Numbered from the stretch's first letter, positions 32,218-40,726 are shown. The stretch is 64,000 nt of DNA from Rivibacter sp049446155 (GCF_049446155.1 NZ_JBMSEE010000011.1:135247-199246); one strand, 5' to 3'. The notes: generated from the sequence alone by a model not told the origin. Numbers and translations: made by a program.

Positions 32218-33132
32218 ATGAGCAGACTCGCCACCAGCGCCGGCTACCGCATCGACCCGTTCGACCTGCGGCTCTTCGTGGCCATCGTGGAAGGCGGCTC
32301 GATCACCGCCGGCGCGCAGCGCATCCATCTCTCGCTGGCCGCGGCGAGCACGCGGCTGCAAGGCCTCGAGCATGCGATCGGTGCACCGCTGCTGCGCCGC
32401 GCCAAGCAAGGCGTCACGCTGACCGATGCCGGGCGCACGCTGCTGCGCCACGCCGGGCGGCTGCAGCGCGAGCTCGAGGCGCTGCATGCCGCGATGGCGG
32501 CCCACGCCCACGGCGTGCGCAGCACGGTGCGCGTGCTGTGCAACACGGCGGCGATGTCCGAGCACCTGCCGCGAGCGATCGGGCGCTTCCTCGCCGCGCA
32601 TGCCGACGTCGACGTCGAGCTGCGCGAGCTCGACAGCCAGGACGTGCTGCTCGCGCTGCGCCAGGAGCAGGCCGACATCGGCATCGTCGCCGACTACGTC
32701 GGCACGGAAGGCCTGCACGCGCGCGTCTGGCGCGAAGACCCGCTGGTGGCCGTGCTGCCGCGCAGCTTGCGTGGCATCGCACGCCGCGGGCTGCGCTTCG
32801 TTGACCTGATCGAGCGGCCCTTCGTCGGCCTCGCGGCCGAGAGCGGGCTGAGCCGCTTCCTGCAGCGCCAGGCGCTGCAGCACGGGCGCGGCCTGCACCA
32901 CCGCGTGCGCGTGGGCAGCGTCGACGCGGTGATCGCGCTGGTCGGCGATGGGGTCGGCATCGGCGTGGTGCCGGCCGTCGCCGCGCGCCGCCTCGCCGAC
33001 GGGCGAGTGACCGCTGTGCCGTTGGCCGACGACTGGGCGCAGCGGCGGCTGCTGTTGTGCAGCGCCGCCGGCGAGCGCATGGGCCGCGCCGGCGCGCTGT
33101 TGCTGGACCACCTCGCGAACGAGGCGGCGTGA
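32218..33132 (+). CDS. LysR-family transcriptional regulator
   Basis: 304 residues. The N-terminal winged HTH is 'FDLRLFVAIVEGGSITAGAQRIHLSLAAASTRLQGLEHAIGAPLLRR', followed by the linker helix and a substrate-binding domain ('VLCNTAAMSEHLPRAIGRFLAAHADVDVELRE', 'DIGIVADYVG'). Divergent from the TauE gene with a palindrome between them, so likely its regulator. Effector unknown. Confidence 0.92.
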   Translation: MSRLATSAGYRIDPFDLRLFVAIVEGGSITAGAQRIHLSLAAASTRLQGLEHAIGAPLLRRAKQGVTLTDAGRTLLRHAGRLQRELEALHAAMAAHAHGVRSTVRVLCNTAAMSEHLPRAIGRFLAAHADVDVELRELDSQDVLLALRQEQADIGIVADYVGTEGLHARVWREDPLVAVLPRSLRGIARRGLRFVDLIERPFVGLAAESGLSRFLQRQALQHGRGLHHRVRVGSVDAVIALVGDGVGIGVVPAVAARRLADGRVTAVPLADDWAQRRLLLCSAAGERMGRAGALLLDHLANEAA

Positions 33133-33139
33133 GGCCGTG

Positions 33140-33637
33140 CTACTCGGGAATGCGCAGCAGCTGCCCCGGATAGATCTTGTCCGGGTGCTTGAGCATCGGC
33201 TGATTGGCCTCGAAGATCTTCATGTAGGCATTGGCGTTGCCGTACATCTTCTTGGCAATGGCCGACAGCGTGTCGCCTTTCTCGACCAGGTGGAAGCGCG
33301 ACTCGGGCGCGGCCTGTGCGACGGCGAGCAGATCGTTGACCTTGGCGACGCCTTGCACGTTGCCGCAGCACAGCACGATCTTCTCCTTCGTGGCCTGGTC
33401 GGGCGCGGTGCCGCTGACGGTGACGGTCTGCGTCGCGCCGTCGTACTCGACCTTCAAGCCCTCGGCGGCGAGGTTCTGGGTGTCGATGTACTTGCGGATC
33501 GCGGCACCCGCGGCAGCGTTGAGCTCGGCGAGCCGGGCCTGCGCGGCAGCCGGATCGGGCGCCTGCGCGGCGGCCTCGGTCTCCTTGGCGCCAAACAGCT
33601 TTTCGCCGGCTTCCTTGAAGAAACTGATGATGCCCAT
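33140..33637 (-). CDS. BON-LysM protein, YgaU/Kbp-like
   Basis: 165 residues without a signal peptide. Residues about 35-110 form a BON domain ('AAIRKYIDTQNLAAEGLKVEYDGATQTVTVSGTAPDQATKEKIVLCCGNVQGVAKVND') and about 114-163 a LysM domain ('HLVEKGDTLSAIAKKMYGNANAYMKIFEANQPMLKHPDKIYPGQLLRIP'). The domain order and the opening 'GIISFFKEAGEKLFG' match E. coli YgaU (Kbp), a cytoplasmic potassium-binding protein, so the LysM does not imply peptidoglycan binding here. Confidence 0.92.
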   Translation of the reverse strand: MGIISFFKEAGEKLFGAKETEAAAQAPDPAAAQARLAELNAAAGAAIRKYIDTQNLAAEGLKVEYDGATQTVTVSGTAPDQATKEKIVLCCGNVQGVAKVNDLLAVAQAAPESRFHLVEKGDTLSAIAKKMYGNANAYMKIFEANQPMLKHPDKIYPGQLLRIPE

Positions 33638-33753
33638 CGTGCGACTCTCCCTGGCTGTGCCTCGCGGGTGAGCGAAGCGGTTGTGCGGGGTCTGACCGGC
33701 CGAACTTAGCAGGTCGCGCGCGCGGCCGCTACCGCGACCTCGGTCGGGGCCTC

Positions 33754-34545
33754 TCAGTCGCCGCCGCAGCCACCGCCGTCGCCGCCACCATCACCGCCTG
33801 CGTCGCCCGCGCCGGACTCGCCGCCGAAGCCGCCGGCATCGCCCGCGACGCCGCCGTCCGAGAAATCGCCGCCGCAGTAGACGCCCAGCGCCGCGGCACC
33901 GGCGATCGCCTTGCAGTCGGGCACGTAGCGAAAGCCGCCCGCAATCGCGAGCTCGGCATCGAGCGCGAACAGCAGCGGCAGTGCCGTTGGCCGCCGCGGG
34001 TCGATGCCGTCGAAGCGGCAGCACCAGTACCAGGTGCGGCGCAGGGCGTCGTTGCGCCTGGCGTCGCCTGACAAGCTCTCGGCCGGACGGTGGTGCAAGA
34101 AGCGCCCGAGCGCGCGGGCGCAAAACGCGGCGTAGGCGCGCGTGTCGAGGATGAAGGCGTGCCACAGCGCGTCGACCGCCTGCGAGGGCATCGCCGCGAG
34201 CCCGCGAGCGCGCAGGTGGACGCGAAAGAACTGCCGCAGCCCCGCCTCGACACGGCGGCGTTGGTGGGCATCGAGCTGCGGATAGGCTTTGGCGAGCGCG
34301 CGGTCCAGGTGCGAGGGCAGCGGCGCTTGTTCGATGTGCCGTTCGCGCGTGCGCCGCTGCAGCTGCGCGACGATCGCCCAGCCGAGCGTGGAGGCCACGG
34401 TGATGGCCATCGCCGCGCCGATCGCACCGCTCTTGAAGCCGCGCCACCACGCCGCGGCCAGCACCAAAAGCAAAAGGCCGCGCATCAGCGCGGCCAGGCT
34501 CGGGACCGGCAAGCCGGTCGGACTCGGGTTCCACTTCGGTGTCAT
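33754..34545 (-). CDS. Membrane protein with Gly/Asp-rich C-terminal tail
   Basis: 263 residues: hydrophobic segments about 17-36 and 42-60, a cytoplasmic helical domain ('HLDRALAKAYPQLDAHQRRRVEAGLRQFFRVHLRARG', 'VDALWHAFILDTRAYAAFCARALGRFLHH'), and a last ~40 residues nearly all Gly, Asp, Ser and Ala. 'VDALWHAFILDTRAY' resembles the glycine-rich-domain family motif with DxxWH. Function unknown. The leader before the ATG is an unusual AG-rich, low-GC stretch (AAGAAG units, about 34546-34590). Confidence 0.75.
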   Translation of the reverse strand: MTPKWNPSPTGLPVPSLAALMRGLLLLVLAAAWWRGFKSGAIGAAMAITVASTLGWAIVAQLQRRTRERHIEQAPLPSHLDRALAKAYPQLDAHQRRRVEAGLRQFFRVHLRARGLAAMPSQAVDALWHAFILDTRAYAAFCARALGRFLHHRPAESLSGDARRNDALRRTWYWCCRFDGIDPRRPTALPLLFALDAELAIAGGFRYVPDCKAIAGAAALGVYCGGDFSDGGVAGDAGGFGGESGAGDAGGDGGGDGGGCGGD

Positions 34546-34639
34546 CGTTCTCGTTTGCTTCTTCTTGTTGTCGTGCTTCTTCTTTTACTAGCGATCGCAC
34601 TGTGCCGCGGCACGGTGACAGCGCGATGACACCGGCGCA

Positions 34640-35035
34640 TCAGGCGTCGTACTTCAGGTACTTGAAGCGGGGGTCGTCGTTCGGCGTGCCCTGCAGCACC
34701 GCGCCCTCTTCCTTGCCAGGCTGCCACATCAGCACTTCCTCGATCTTGCTCGCGAGCGCGAAGTCCTTGTCGGTCACGCCCTTGGCCTCGTGGTTCATCA
34801 GCTTGACGATCACGAAGGCATAGCTGACCGTGAGGTCCGGGTGGTGCCAGGCCGCCTCGGCGAGGTGGCCGACGGTGTTCACCACCATCAGCGTCGCCTT
34901 CCAGCCGCTGGTCTTGTACTTGCGGCGGATCCAGCCGTCCTCGAAGTACCACTGCGGCAACTCTTCCTTCAGCCTCGCCTCGATCTCCTCGGGCGTGTAG
35001 GCGGTGTTGGAACTCGGTTTGCGCCACTTCGTCAT
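34640..35035 (-). CDS. 4a-hydroxytetrahydrobiopterin dehydratase-like protein (PCD/DCoH)
   Basis: A 131-residue pterin-4a-carbinolamine dehydratase: 'WHHPDLTVSYAFVIVKLMNHEAKGVTDKDFALASKIEEV' holds the family's HHPD active-site motif and the closing 'G-T-DKDF-LA-KI' signature. About 30 residues longer than PhhB because of a C-terminal tail ('LMWQPGKEEGAVLQGTPNDDPRFKYLKYDA'). No phenylalanine hydroxylase is nearby, so the partner is unknown; a moonlighting or cofactor-salvage role is possible. Confidence 0.88.
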   Translation of the reverse strand: MTKWRKPSSNTAYTPEEIEARLKEELPQWYFEDGWIRRKYKTSGWKATLMVVNTVGHLAEAAWHHPDLTVSYAFVIVKLMNHEAKGVTDKDFALASKIEEVLMWQPGKEEGAVLQGTPNDDPRFKYLKYDA

Positions 35036-35081
35036 CGCGGTCTCCCCATTTGCCAGAAACGGCCTGTGCATCGTGCCGCGT

Positions 35082-35717
35082 TCAGGTAGCAACGACGATC
35101 GGAAGGTCACTGCGCCAGCCGCCGTCGACGCGCTCGAAGCGCCGCGTCAGCGCCGCGCGGTCGGCCGCGTCGCGCAGGCTGCGCCACAGGCCGTCGCGTG
35201 CGTTGCCGGGGTCGCCCTCGACGTAGAGCTGCGTCGTCAGCAGCGCACGAGCGCCCAGGCGCAGCTTGACGTGGATGTGCGGCGTGCGCCCGGCGTAGGC
35301 CACCGGGCGGATGGTCCGAAACGCATAGCGGCCGTCGGCGTCGACCGTCACGCGGCCGAAGCCCTGGAAGTCGGGATCGGCGCGACCGCCGTCGCCGGGA
35401 TGGTGGTAGCGGCCGTCGGCATCGCACTGCCAGATCTCGACCTGCGCGCCGGAAAGCGGCCTGCCGTCGAGATCGGTCACGCGGCCGCTGAGCGCGAGCG
35501 GCTCGCCGCGGCGGTAACGGCGCTCGCCTTGCGCGAGGAGGTCGGCATCGGTGTCGGCGGGCAGCTGAACGGGATAGAACGGCCCCTCGGTCTGCGCCGG
35601 CGTCGGGCGCAGCGTCTGCGGCGCCTGGGCGCGCGCGCCGGTCCACATGGCCGGCATCGCCAGGCTCGCGGCCGCGATCGATGCACCGCGCAACAGGAGT
35701 TGGCGGCGGACCTTCAT
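35082..35717 (-). CDS. Tat-exported intradiol ring-cleavage dioxygenase-like protein
   Basis: 211 residues. The N-terminus 'KVRRQLLLRGASIAAASLAM' has an RR pair and a hydrophobic stretch like a Tat signal. The mature part follows protocatechuate 3,4-dioxygenase/intradiol enzymes: 'TPAQTEGPFYPVQLPADTDADL', 'VTDLDGRPLSGAQVEIWQCDADGRYHHP', 'GRYAFRTIRPVAYAGRTPHIHVKL'. The Tyr/Tyr/His/His iron ligands can be placed in GRYHHP, the RPVAY segment and TPHIH. Substrate unknown. It stands alone, with no other catabolic gene next to it. Confidence 0.82.
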   Translation of the reverse strand: MKVRRQLLLRGASIAAASLAMPAMWTGARAQAPQTLRPTPAQTEGPFYPVQLPADTDADLLAQGERRYRRGEPLALSGRVTDLDGRPLSGAQVEIWQCDADGRYHHPGDGGRADPDFQGFGRVTVDADGRYAFRTIRPVAYAGRTPHIHVKLRLGARALLTTQLYVEGDPGNARDGLWRSLRDAADRAALTRRFERVDGGWRSDLPIVVAT

Positions 35718-35761
35718 CGCAGTCGCTCGAGAGCGCATCGCGCTACCCACTACACCCAGCG

Positions 35762-35839
35762 GACGCGGTGGATCCGGCTTTGCCGGTCCACTCGCGGCGC
35801 CTCCTTGAGGGGGCAGCGCCGAAGGCGCTTCGGGGGTGG
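35762..35839 (-). repeat. Stop-anchored intergenic repeat, copy R2
   Basis: About 78 bp matching R1 (3274-3347) and R3 (43080-43152), starting one base after the murB stop codon on the minus strand. Contains the CCTTGAGGGGGC palindrome and the GGATCCGGCTTTGCCGGTCC hairpin. Confidence 0.8.
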
Positions 35840-35840
35840 T

Positions 35841-36914
35841 TCATATCACCACCGGTTCCGGCTCGAGCCGGATGCCGAAGCGGCCGTAAACGCTTTCCTG
35901 AATCGCGCGGGCCAGCGTGACGACCTCGCCGCCGGTGGCCGAGCCGCGGTTGACCAGCACCAGGGCCTGCTTCTCGTAGACGCCGGCGCCGCCGATCGAC
36001 TTGCCCTTCCAGCCGCAGGCGTCGATCAGCCAGCCGGCCGCGAGCTTGAAGCTGCCGTCGGGCATCGCGTAGTGCACCAGGTGCGGATCGCGGGCGATGA
36101 TGTCGCGGCACTGCGCCTCGCTGACGACCGGGTTCTTGAAAAAGCTGCCGGCATTGCCGATCACCGCCGGATCGGGCAGCTTGGCGCGCCGGATCGCGAT
36201 CACCCAGTCGGCGATCTCCATCGGCGTCGGCGTGTGGTTGCCGGTTTCGTCCATGCGGCGCTGCAGGTCGAGGTAGCCCAGCGTCGGCAGCCAGGGCAGC
36301 GGCAGGCGCAGGCGCACGCGCGTGATCACGCTCTTGCCGGCCAGGCCGCCATCGCTCGCGGGCTGCTTGAAGACGCTGTCGCGGTAGCCGAAGTGGCACT
36401 GCGGCGCCGACAGCGTGACGGTGCGGCCGGTGACGAGGTCGACGGCGTCGAGCGAGTCGAAGCGGTCCTTCAGCTCGAGGCCGTAGGCGCCGATGTTCTG
36501 CACCGGCGCGGCACCCACGGTACCGGGGATCAGCGCCATGTTTTCCAGGCCGCCGAAGCCGTGCGACAAGGTCCACATCACCGCGTCGTGCCAGCTCTCG
36601 CCGGCGCCGAACTCGACGATCACCGCATCCGTTCGCACCTCGACGATGCGCTTGCCCGGCACCTCGACCTTGAGCACGAGCGACTGCACATCGCGCGTGA
36701 ACACGAGGTTGCTGCCGCCGCCGAGCACGAACTTCGGCGCGCGGCCGAATTCGGGGTGGGCCAGCAGGCGCCGCACGTCGGCGTCGCTCCTGATGCGCAC
36801 CAGCGATTTCGCCACCGCCGGCAAGCCGAAGGTGTTGAACGTGCGCAGGCTCACGCCCGACTCGACCGCGATCGGTTCGCGCGGCGCGGCGGGGGCGTGG
36901 CTGACGGCAGACAT
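35841..36914 (-). CDS. murB: UDP-N-acetylenolpyruvoylglucosamine reductase
   Basis: A 357-residue FAD/NADPH enzyme making UDP-MurNAc for peptidoglycan. 'VSLRTFNTFGLPAVAKSLVRI', 'FVLGGGSNLVFT' (FAD binding), 'GLENMALIPGTVGAAPVQNIGAYG' and 'VIGNAGSFFKNPVVS' (catalytic Ser in GSFFKNP) are present, with the E. coli type I C-terminal part 'AAGWLIDACGWKGKSIGGAGVYEKQALVLVN'. Divergent from yajQ with 43 bp between them. Confidence 0.97.
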   Translation of the reverse strand: MSAVSHAPAAPREPIAVESGVSLRTFNTFGLPAVAKSLVRIRSDADVRRLLAHPEFGRAPKFVLGGGSNLVFTRDVQSLVLKVEVPGKRIVEVRTDAVIVEFGAGESWHDAVMWTLSHGFGGLENMALIPGTVGAAPVQNIGAYGLELKDRFDSLDAVDLVTGRTVTLSAPQCHFGYRDSVFKQPASDGGLAGKSVITRVRLRLPLPWLPTLGYLDLQRRMDETGNHTPTPMEIADWVIAIRRAKLPDPAVIGNAGSFFKNPVVSEAQCRDIIARDPHLVHYAMPDGSFKLAAGWLIDACGWKGKSIGGAGVYEKQALVLVNRGSATGGEVVTLARAIQESVYGRFGIRLEPEPVVI

Positions 36915-36957
36915 GGCAGAATTTTCGCCGATCCACCGCCGCCTGAGTGTTTCTGCC

Positions 36958-37446
36958 ATGCCCAGCTTCGACACCGTGCTCGAACCCAACCTGGTCGAGG
37001 TCCGCAACGCGGTCGATCAGGCCGCCAAGGAGATCGGCACGCGCTTCGATTTCAAGGGCACGTCGGCCGCGGTCGAGCTCAAGGACAAGGACATCACGCT
37101 GTTCGGCGACAGCGACTTCCAGCTCGAGCAGGTCAAGGACGTGCTGATGGCCAAGCTGACCAAGCGCGGCGTCGATGCGCGCTTTCTCGACACGAGCGCC
37201 AAGGTCGAGAAGATCGGCGGCGACAAGGTCAAGCAGCTCATCAAGGTCAAGGCCGGCATCGACACCGACAGCGCGAAGAAGATCGTGCGCGTCGTCAAGG
37301 ACAGCAAGCTCAAGGTCACGGCCGCGATCCAGGGCGACACGGTGCGCGTCACCGGCGCCAAGCGCGACGTGCTGCAAGAGGCGATCGCGCTGATCCGCAA
37401 GGACGTGGCGGATCTGCCGCTGACCTTCAACAATTTCCGCGACTGA
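36958..37446 (+). CDS. YajQ-family nucleotide-binding protein
   Basis: A 162-residue YajQ protein: 'MPSFDTVLEPNLVEVRNAVDQAAKEIGTRFDFKG', 'KVKAGIDTDSAKKIVRVVKDSKLKVTAAIQGDTVRVTG' and 'LPLTFNNFRD' at the end are diagnostic. Some members bind cyclic di-GMP or influence RNA and virulence regulators. Its TGA overlaps the next gene's ATG (TGATG). Confidence 0.95.
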   Translation: MPSFDTVLEPNLVEVRNAVDQAAKEIGTRFDFKGTSAAVELKDKDITLFGDSDFQLEQVKDVLMAKLTKRGVDARFLDTSAKVEKIGGDKVKQLIKVKAGIDTDSAKKIVRVVKDSKLKVTAAIQGDTVRVTGAKRDVLQEAIALIRKDVADLPLTFNNFRD

Positions 37447-38219
37447 TGTCGGCCCCCACGCTCGCTTGGCTCGCTGCCCCCCAAGGTGGCTGGCCGGCCC
37501 TGGGGCGGCCCGGCGGCCGGCCGGCGTGGCAGCTTGCGTTGTTCGTCCTGGCGCTCTCGTTGCCGGCCGCGGCCCAGGTGCCGCCGGCCGTCGCGGCCTC
37601 GGCGGTGCGCCCGGTGATCGCGCTGCGCGTGGCCCTGGTCGGCACGATGGGCCAGCAGGCCGTGCTGGTGATCGACGGCGGCGCGCCGCGCGGCCTCAAG
37701 GCCGGTGAAAGCCTGCGCGGCGTGCGCCTGGTGAGCGTGGGCGCAAGCGACGCGGTGATCGAGGTCGAGGGCCAGCGCCACACGCTGGTGATGGGCGCCG
37801 CCCCGCAGGACCTGGCCGGTATCAACCGCGCTGCGGCCGCCGGCGGCGGCCCACGCCAGATCGTGCTGCAAGGCGACGCGCGAGGCCACTTCACGACGCC
37901 CGGCTCGATCAACGGCCGCGGCGTGCAGTTCCTGGTCGACACCGGGGCCACCGTCATCGCGATCGGCAAGTCCGAGGCCGACCGCCTGGGCCTGCCCTAC
38001 CAGCAAGGACAGCGCGTGGGCCTGCGCACCGCCAACGGCGAGGCCGTCGGCTGGCGCGTGTCGCTGACCTCGGTGCGCATCGGCGAGGTGGAGATCTACA
38101 ACGTCGACGCGGTGGTGCAGCCGGCCGAGATGCCCTTCATCCTGCTGGGCAACAGCTTCCTCACGCGCTTCCAGATGAAGCGCGAGAACGACACGCTGAC
38201 GCTGGATCGGCGGTTCTAG
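37446..38219 (+). CDS. Retropepsin-like aspartic protease (TIGR02281 type)
   Basis: 257 residues: a hydrophobic signal or anchor (about 29-44), a variable region, and a clan AA protease domain at about 140-250 with the single catalytic motif 'VDTGATVIAIGKSEADRLGL', then 'VGLRTANGEAVGWRVSLTSVRIGEVEIYNVDAVVQPAEMPFILLGNSFLTRF'. One DTG per chain means it must dimerise. The ATG at 37446 makes the first ~25 residues derive from a dispersed repeat; no better start in frame precedes the signal sequence. Confidence 0.88.
   Translation: MSAPTLAWLAAPQGGWPALGRPGGRPAWQLALFVLALSLPAAAQVPPAVAASAVRPVIALRVALVGTMGQQAVLVIDGGAPRGLKAGESLRGVRLVSVGASDAVIEVEGQRHTLVMGAAPQDLAGINRAAAAGGGPRQIVLQGDARGHFTTPGSINGRGVQFLVDTGATVIAIGKSEADRLGLPYQQGQRVGLRTANGEAVGWRVSLTSVRIGEVEIYNVDAVVQPAEMPFILLGNSFLTRFQMKRENDTLTLDRRF
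37447..37520 (+). repeat. Stop-anchored intergenic repeat, variant copy V2, inside the retropepsin start
   Basis: GGCCCCCACGCTCGCTTGG, CGCTGCCCCCCAAGG and a GGCCGGCCCTGGGGCGGCC hairpin directly follow the yajQ stop codon. It matches the first half of the element at 30609-30695. The retropepsin frame is open through it. Confidence 0.7.
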
Positions 38220-38391
38220 CCTCCGGCTGCCCGCAAGGGCCTGCAAGCGCTCGCCGAGCGCTGCGGCAATCGCACGGGTCCCGCCCGCTGTCACCCTGGC
38301 GACCCCCACAAATCGAACGACCGTGCTAAAAGGCGAGCTGACGCGCCGGCCCTTCGACACTTGAGAGCACCGGGCGCGCAAGGAGACACGC

Positions 38392-39570
38392 ATGGACCTG
38401 AACTTCACGCCCGAACAGCAGGCGTTTCGCGAAGAGATCCGCGCCTGGGTGCGCGCCAACCTTCCGGCCGACATCAGCCACAAGGTGCACAACGCGCTGC
38501 GGCTGAACAAGGACGATATGCAGCGCTGGGCCCGCATCCTCGGCAAGAAGGGCTGGCACGGCTGGGCTTGGCCCAAGCAGTTCGGCGGCCCGGGCTGGGA
38601 CGCGATCCAGCGCCACCTGTTCGAAGAGGAATGCGCCCTCGCCGGCGCGCCGCGCGTCGTGCCCTTCGGCCCGGTGATGGTCGCGCCGGTGATCATGGCC
38701 TTCGGCACGCCCGAACAGCAAAAGCGCTTCCTGCCCGGGATCATGAGCGGCGACGTCTGGTGGAGCCAGGGCTACTCGGAACCCGGTTCGGGCTCCGACC
38801 TCGCCAGCCTGAAGACGCGCGCCGAACGCAAGGGCGACTACTACGTCGTCAACGGCCAGAAGACCTGGACCACGCTCGGCCAGTACGGCGACTGGATCTT
38901 CTGCCTCGTGCGCACCAGCACCGAAGGCAAGCCGCAGACCGGCATCTCCTTCCTGCTGATCGACATGAAGTCGCCCGGCATCACGGTGCGCCCGATCATC
39001 ACGCTCGACGGCGAGCACGAGGTCAACGAGGTCTGGTTCGACAACGTCGAAGTCCCGGCCGACCAGCTGATCGGCGAGGAGAACAAGGGCTGGACCTATG
39101 CCAAGTACCTGCTGGCCCACGAGCGCACCAACATCGCCGACGTCAACCGCGCCAAGCGCGAGCTCGAGCGGCTCAAGCGCATCGCGCGTGCCGAAGGCGT
39201 CTACGAGGACGCCCGCTTTCGCGACCAGATCGCCCTGCTCGAGGTCGACATCGTCGCGCTCGAGATGATGGTCCTGCGCGTGCTGAGCGCCGAGCAAAGC
39301 GGCAAGCAAAGCCTCGACGTCGCGGGCCTGCTGAAGATCCGCGGCAGCGAGATCCAGCAGCGCTACACCGAGCTGATGATGCTGGCCGCCGGCCCCTACA
39401 GCCTGCCCTTCCTCTTCGAGGCGATGGAAGCCGGCTGGCAGGGCGATCACGTCGGCGCTGCGCATGTCGCGCCGCTGGCGTCGAACTACTTCAACGTTCG
39501 CAAAACCACGATCTACGGCGGCTCGAACGAAGTGCAGCGCAACATCGTTGCCCAAACCGTTCTCGGCTGA
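38392..39570 (+). CDS. Acyl-CoA dehydrogenase, large subunit type (PimC-like)
   Basis: 392 residues: 'NFTPEQQAFREEIRAWVRANLP', 'GWHGWAWPKQFGGPGW', 'WWSQGYSEPGSGSDLASLKTRAERKGDYYVVNGQKTWTTLGQYGDWIFCLVRT' and the C-terminal 'FNVRKTTIYGGSNEVQRNIVAQTVLG'. This matches the larger partner of two-gene acyl-CoA dehydrogenases such as pimeloyl-CoA dehydrogenase. Substrate unknown. Followed after 13 bp by the small-subunit-like gene. In the 172-bp leader, AACGACCGTG near 38326 resembles a TetR-type half-palindrome. Confidence 0.9.
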   Translation: MDLNFTPEQQAFREEIRAWVRANLPADISHKVHNALRLNKDDMQRWARILGKKGWHGWAWPKQFGGPGWDAIQRHLFEEECALAGAPRVVPFGPVMVAPVIMAFGTPEQQKRFLPGIMSGDVWWSQGYSEPGSGSDLASLKTRAERKGDYYVVNGQKTWTTLGQYGDWIFCLVRTSTEGKPQTGISFLLIDMKSPGITVRPIITLDGEHEVNEVWFDNVEVPADQLIGEENKGWTYAKYLLAHERTNIADVNRAKRELERLKRIARAEGVYEDARFRDQIALLEVDIVALEMMVLRVLSAEQSGKQSLDVAGLLKIRGSEIQQRYTELMMLAAGPYSLPFLFEAMEAGWQGDHVGAAHVAPLASNYFNVRKTTIYGGSNEVQRNIVAQTVLG

Positions 39571-39583
39571 GCAGGAGACAGAC

Positions 39584-40726
39584 ATGGACTTCGACTACAC
39601 CGACGAACAGGAACAGCTGCGCGACGCGGTGCGCCGCTGGGTCGACAAGGGCTACGGCTTCGAGCGCCGCCAGCAGATCGTCAAGAAGCAAGGCGGCTTC
39701 TCGGCCGAGGCCTGGACCGAGATGGCCGAGCTCGGCCTGATGGGCCTGGCCGTGAGCGACGCGCACGGCGGCATGGGCTTCGGCCCGGTCGAGGCGATGG
39801 TCGTGATGGAGGAGCTGGGTCGCGGCCTGGTGCTCGAGCCCTATGCGCCGGTCGCGCTGGTGGCGGCGTCGATCCTCGCGCACTCGAAGGCGCCGCAGGC
39901 CGCCGAGCGCCTGGCCGCGATCGCCGACGGCAGCCAGCGCATCGTGCTGGCCCACCAGGAGCGCGCGGCGCGCTATCGCCTGAACCACGTGACGACGACC
40001 GCCAGCTCGGCCAGCGGCTCGTGGACGATCAGCGGCGCCAAGAGCGTGGTGCCGACCGGCGCGCATGCGCATGCCTTCATCGTGCCGGCGCGCGTCGAGG
40101 GTGCGGTCGACGATGCCTCGGGCATCGCGCTGTTCCTGGTCGACCGCGCGGCCGCCGGCGTCAAGCTGCGCGGCTATCCGACGCAAGACGGCGCGTGCGC
40201 GGCCGAGCTTTCGCTTGCCGACACGCCGGCCGTCCAGCTGCTGCCGGCCGGCGAGGCCTTCGGCGTGCTCGAGCTCGCGGCCGACGTGGCGATCGCCGCG
40301 CTGTGCGCGGAGGCGGTCGGCGCGATGGACAAGCTGCTCGGCATCACTGCGGAGTACCTCAACACGCGCAAGCAGTTCGGCGTGCCGATCGCCAGCTTCC
40401 AGGCGCTGCGCCACCGCATGTCGGACATGAAGATGCAACTCGAGCTCGCGCGCTCGATGAGCTACTTCGCGACGCTCAAGCTCGCGGCACCCGCCGCCGA
40501 GCGCCGCCGCGCGCTGTCGCAGGCCAAGGTGCAGCTCGGCCAGTCGATGCGTTTCGTCGGCCAGCAGTCGATCCAGCTGCACGGCGGCATCGGCGTCACT
40601 GAGGAATACAGCGCCGGCCACTACTTCAAGCGGCTCACCGTGATCGAGATGAGCTTCGGCGACACGCTGCACCACCTCGGCGAGGTGAGCGCGCGCATGC
40701 ATGACACGGCCGGCGTGTTTGCCTGA
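39584..40726 (+). CDS. Acyl-CoA dehydrogenase, small subunit type (PimD-like)
   Basis: 380 residues: 'MDFDYTDEQEQLRDAVRRWVDKGYGFERRQQIVKKQGGFS', 'ELGLMGLAVSDAHGGMGFGPVEAMVVMEELGRGLVLEPY', 'EYLNTRKQFGVPIASFQALRHRMSDMKMQLELARSM' and 'IQLHGGIGVTEEYSAGHYFKRLTVI'. It keeps the acyl-CoA dehydrogenase fold but is less conserved in the middle region than the first gene. The two probably form a heteromeric enzyme. A hairpin terminator follows. Confidence 0.9.
   Translation: MDFDYTDEQEQLRDAVRRWVDKGYGFERRQQIVKKQGGFSAEAWTEMAELGLMGLAVSDAHGGMGFGPVEAMVVMEELGRGLVLEPYAPVALVAASILAHSKAPQAAERLAAIADGSQRIVLAHQERAARYRLNHVTTTASSASGSWTISGAKSVVPTGAHAHAFIVPARVEGAVDDASGIALFLVDRAAAGVKLRGYPTQDGACAAELSLADTPAVQLLPAGEAFGVLELAADVAIAALCAEAVGAMDKLLGITAEYLNTRKQFGVPIASFQALRHRMSDMKMQLELARSMSYFATLKLAAPAAERRRALSQAKVQLGQSMRFVGQQSIQLHGGIGVTEEYSAGHYFKRLTVIEMSFGDTLHHLGEVSARMHDTAGVFA

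Noticed and set aside
35004..38219. Very long plus-strand frame across murB, yajQ and the retropepsin
   Set aside because: Only its last part (37446-38219) is the real retropepsin; the rest is antisense to murB and out of frame with yajQ.
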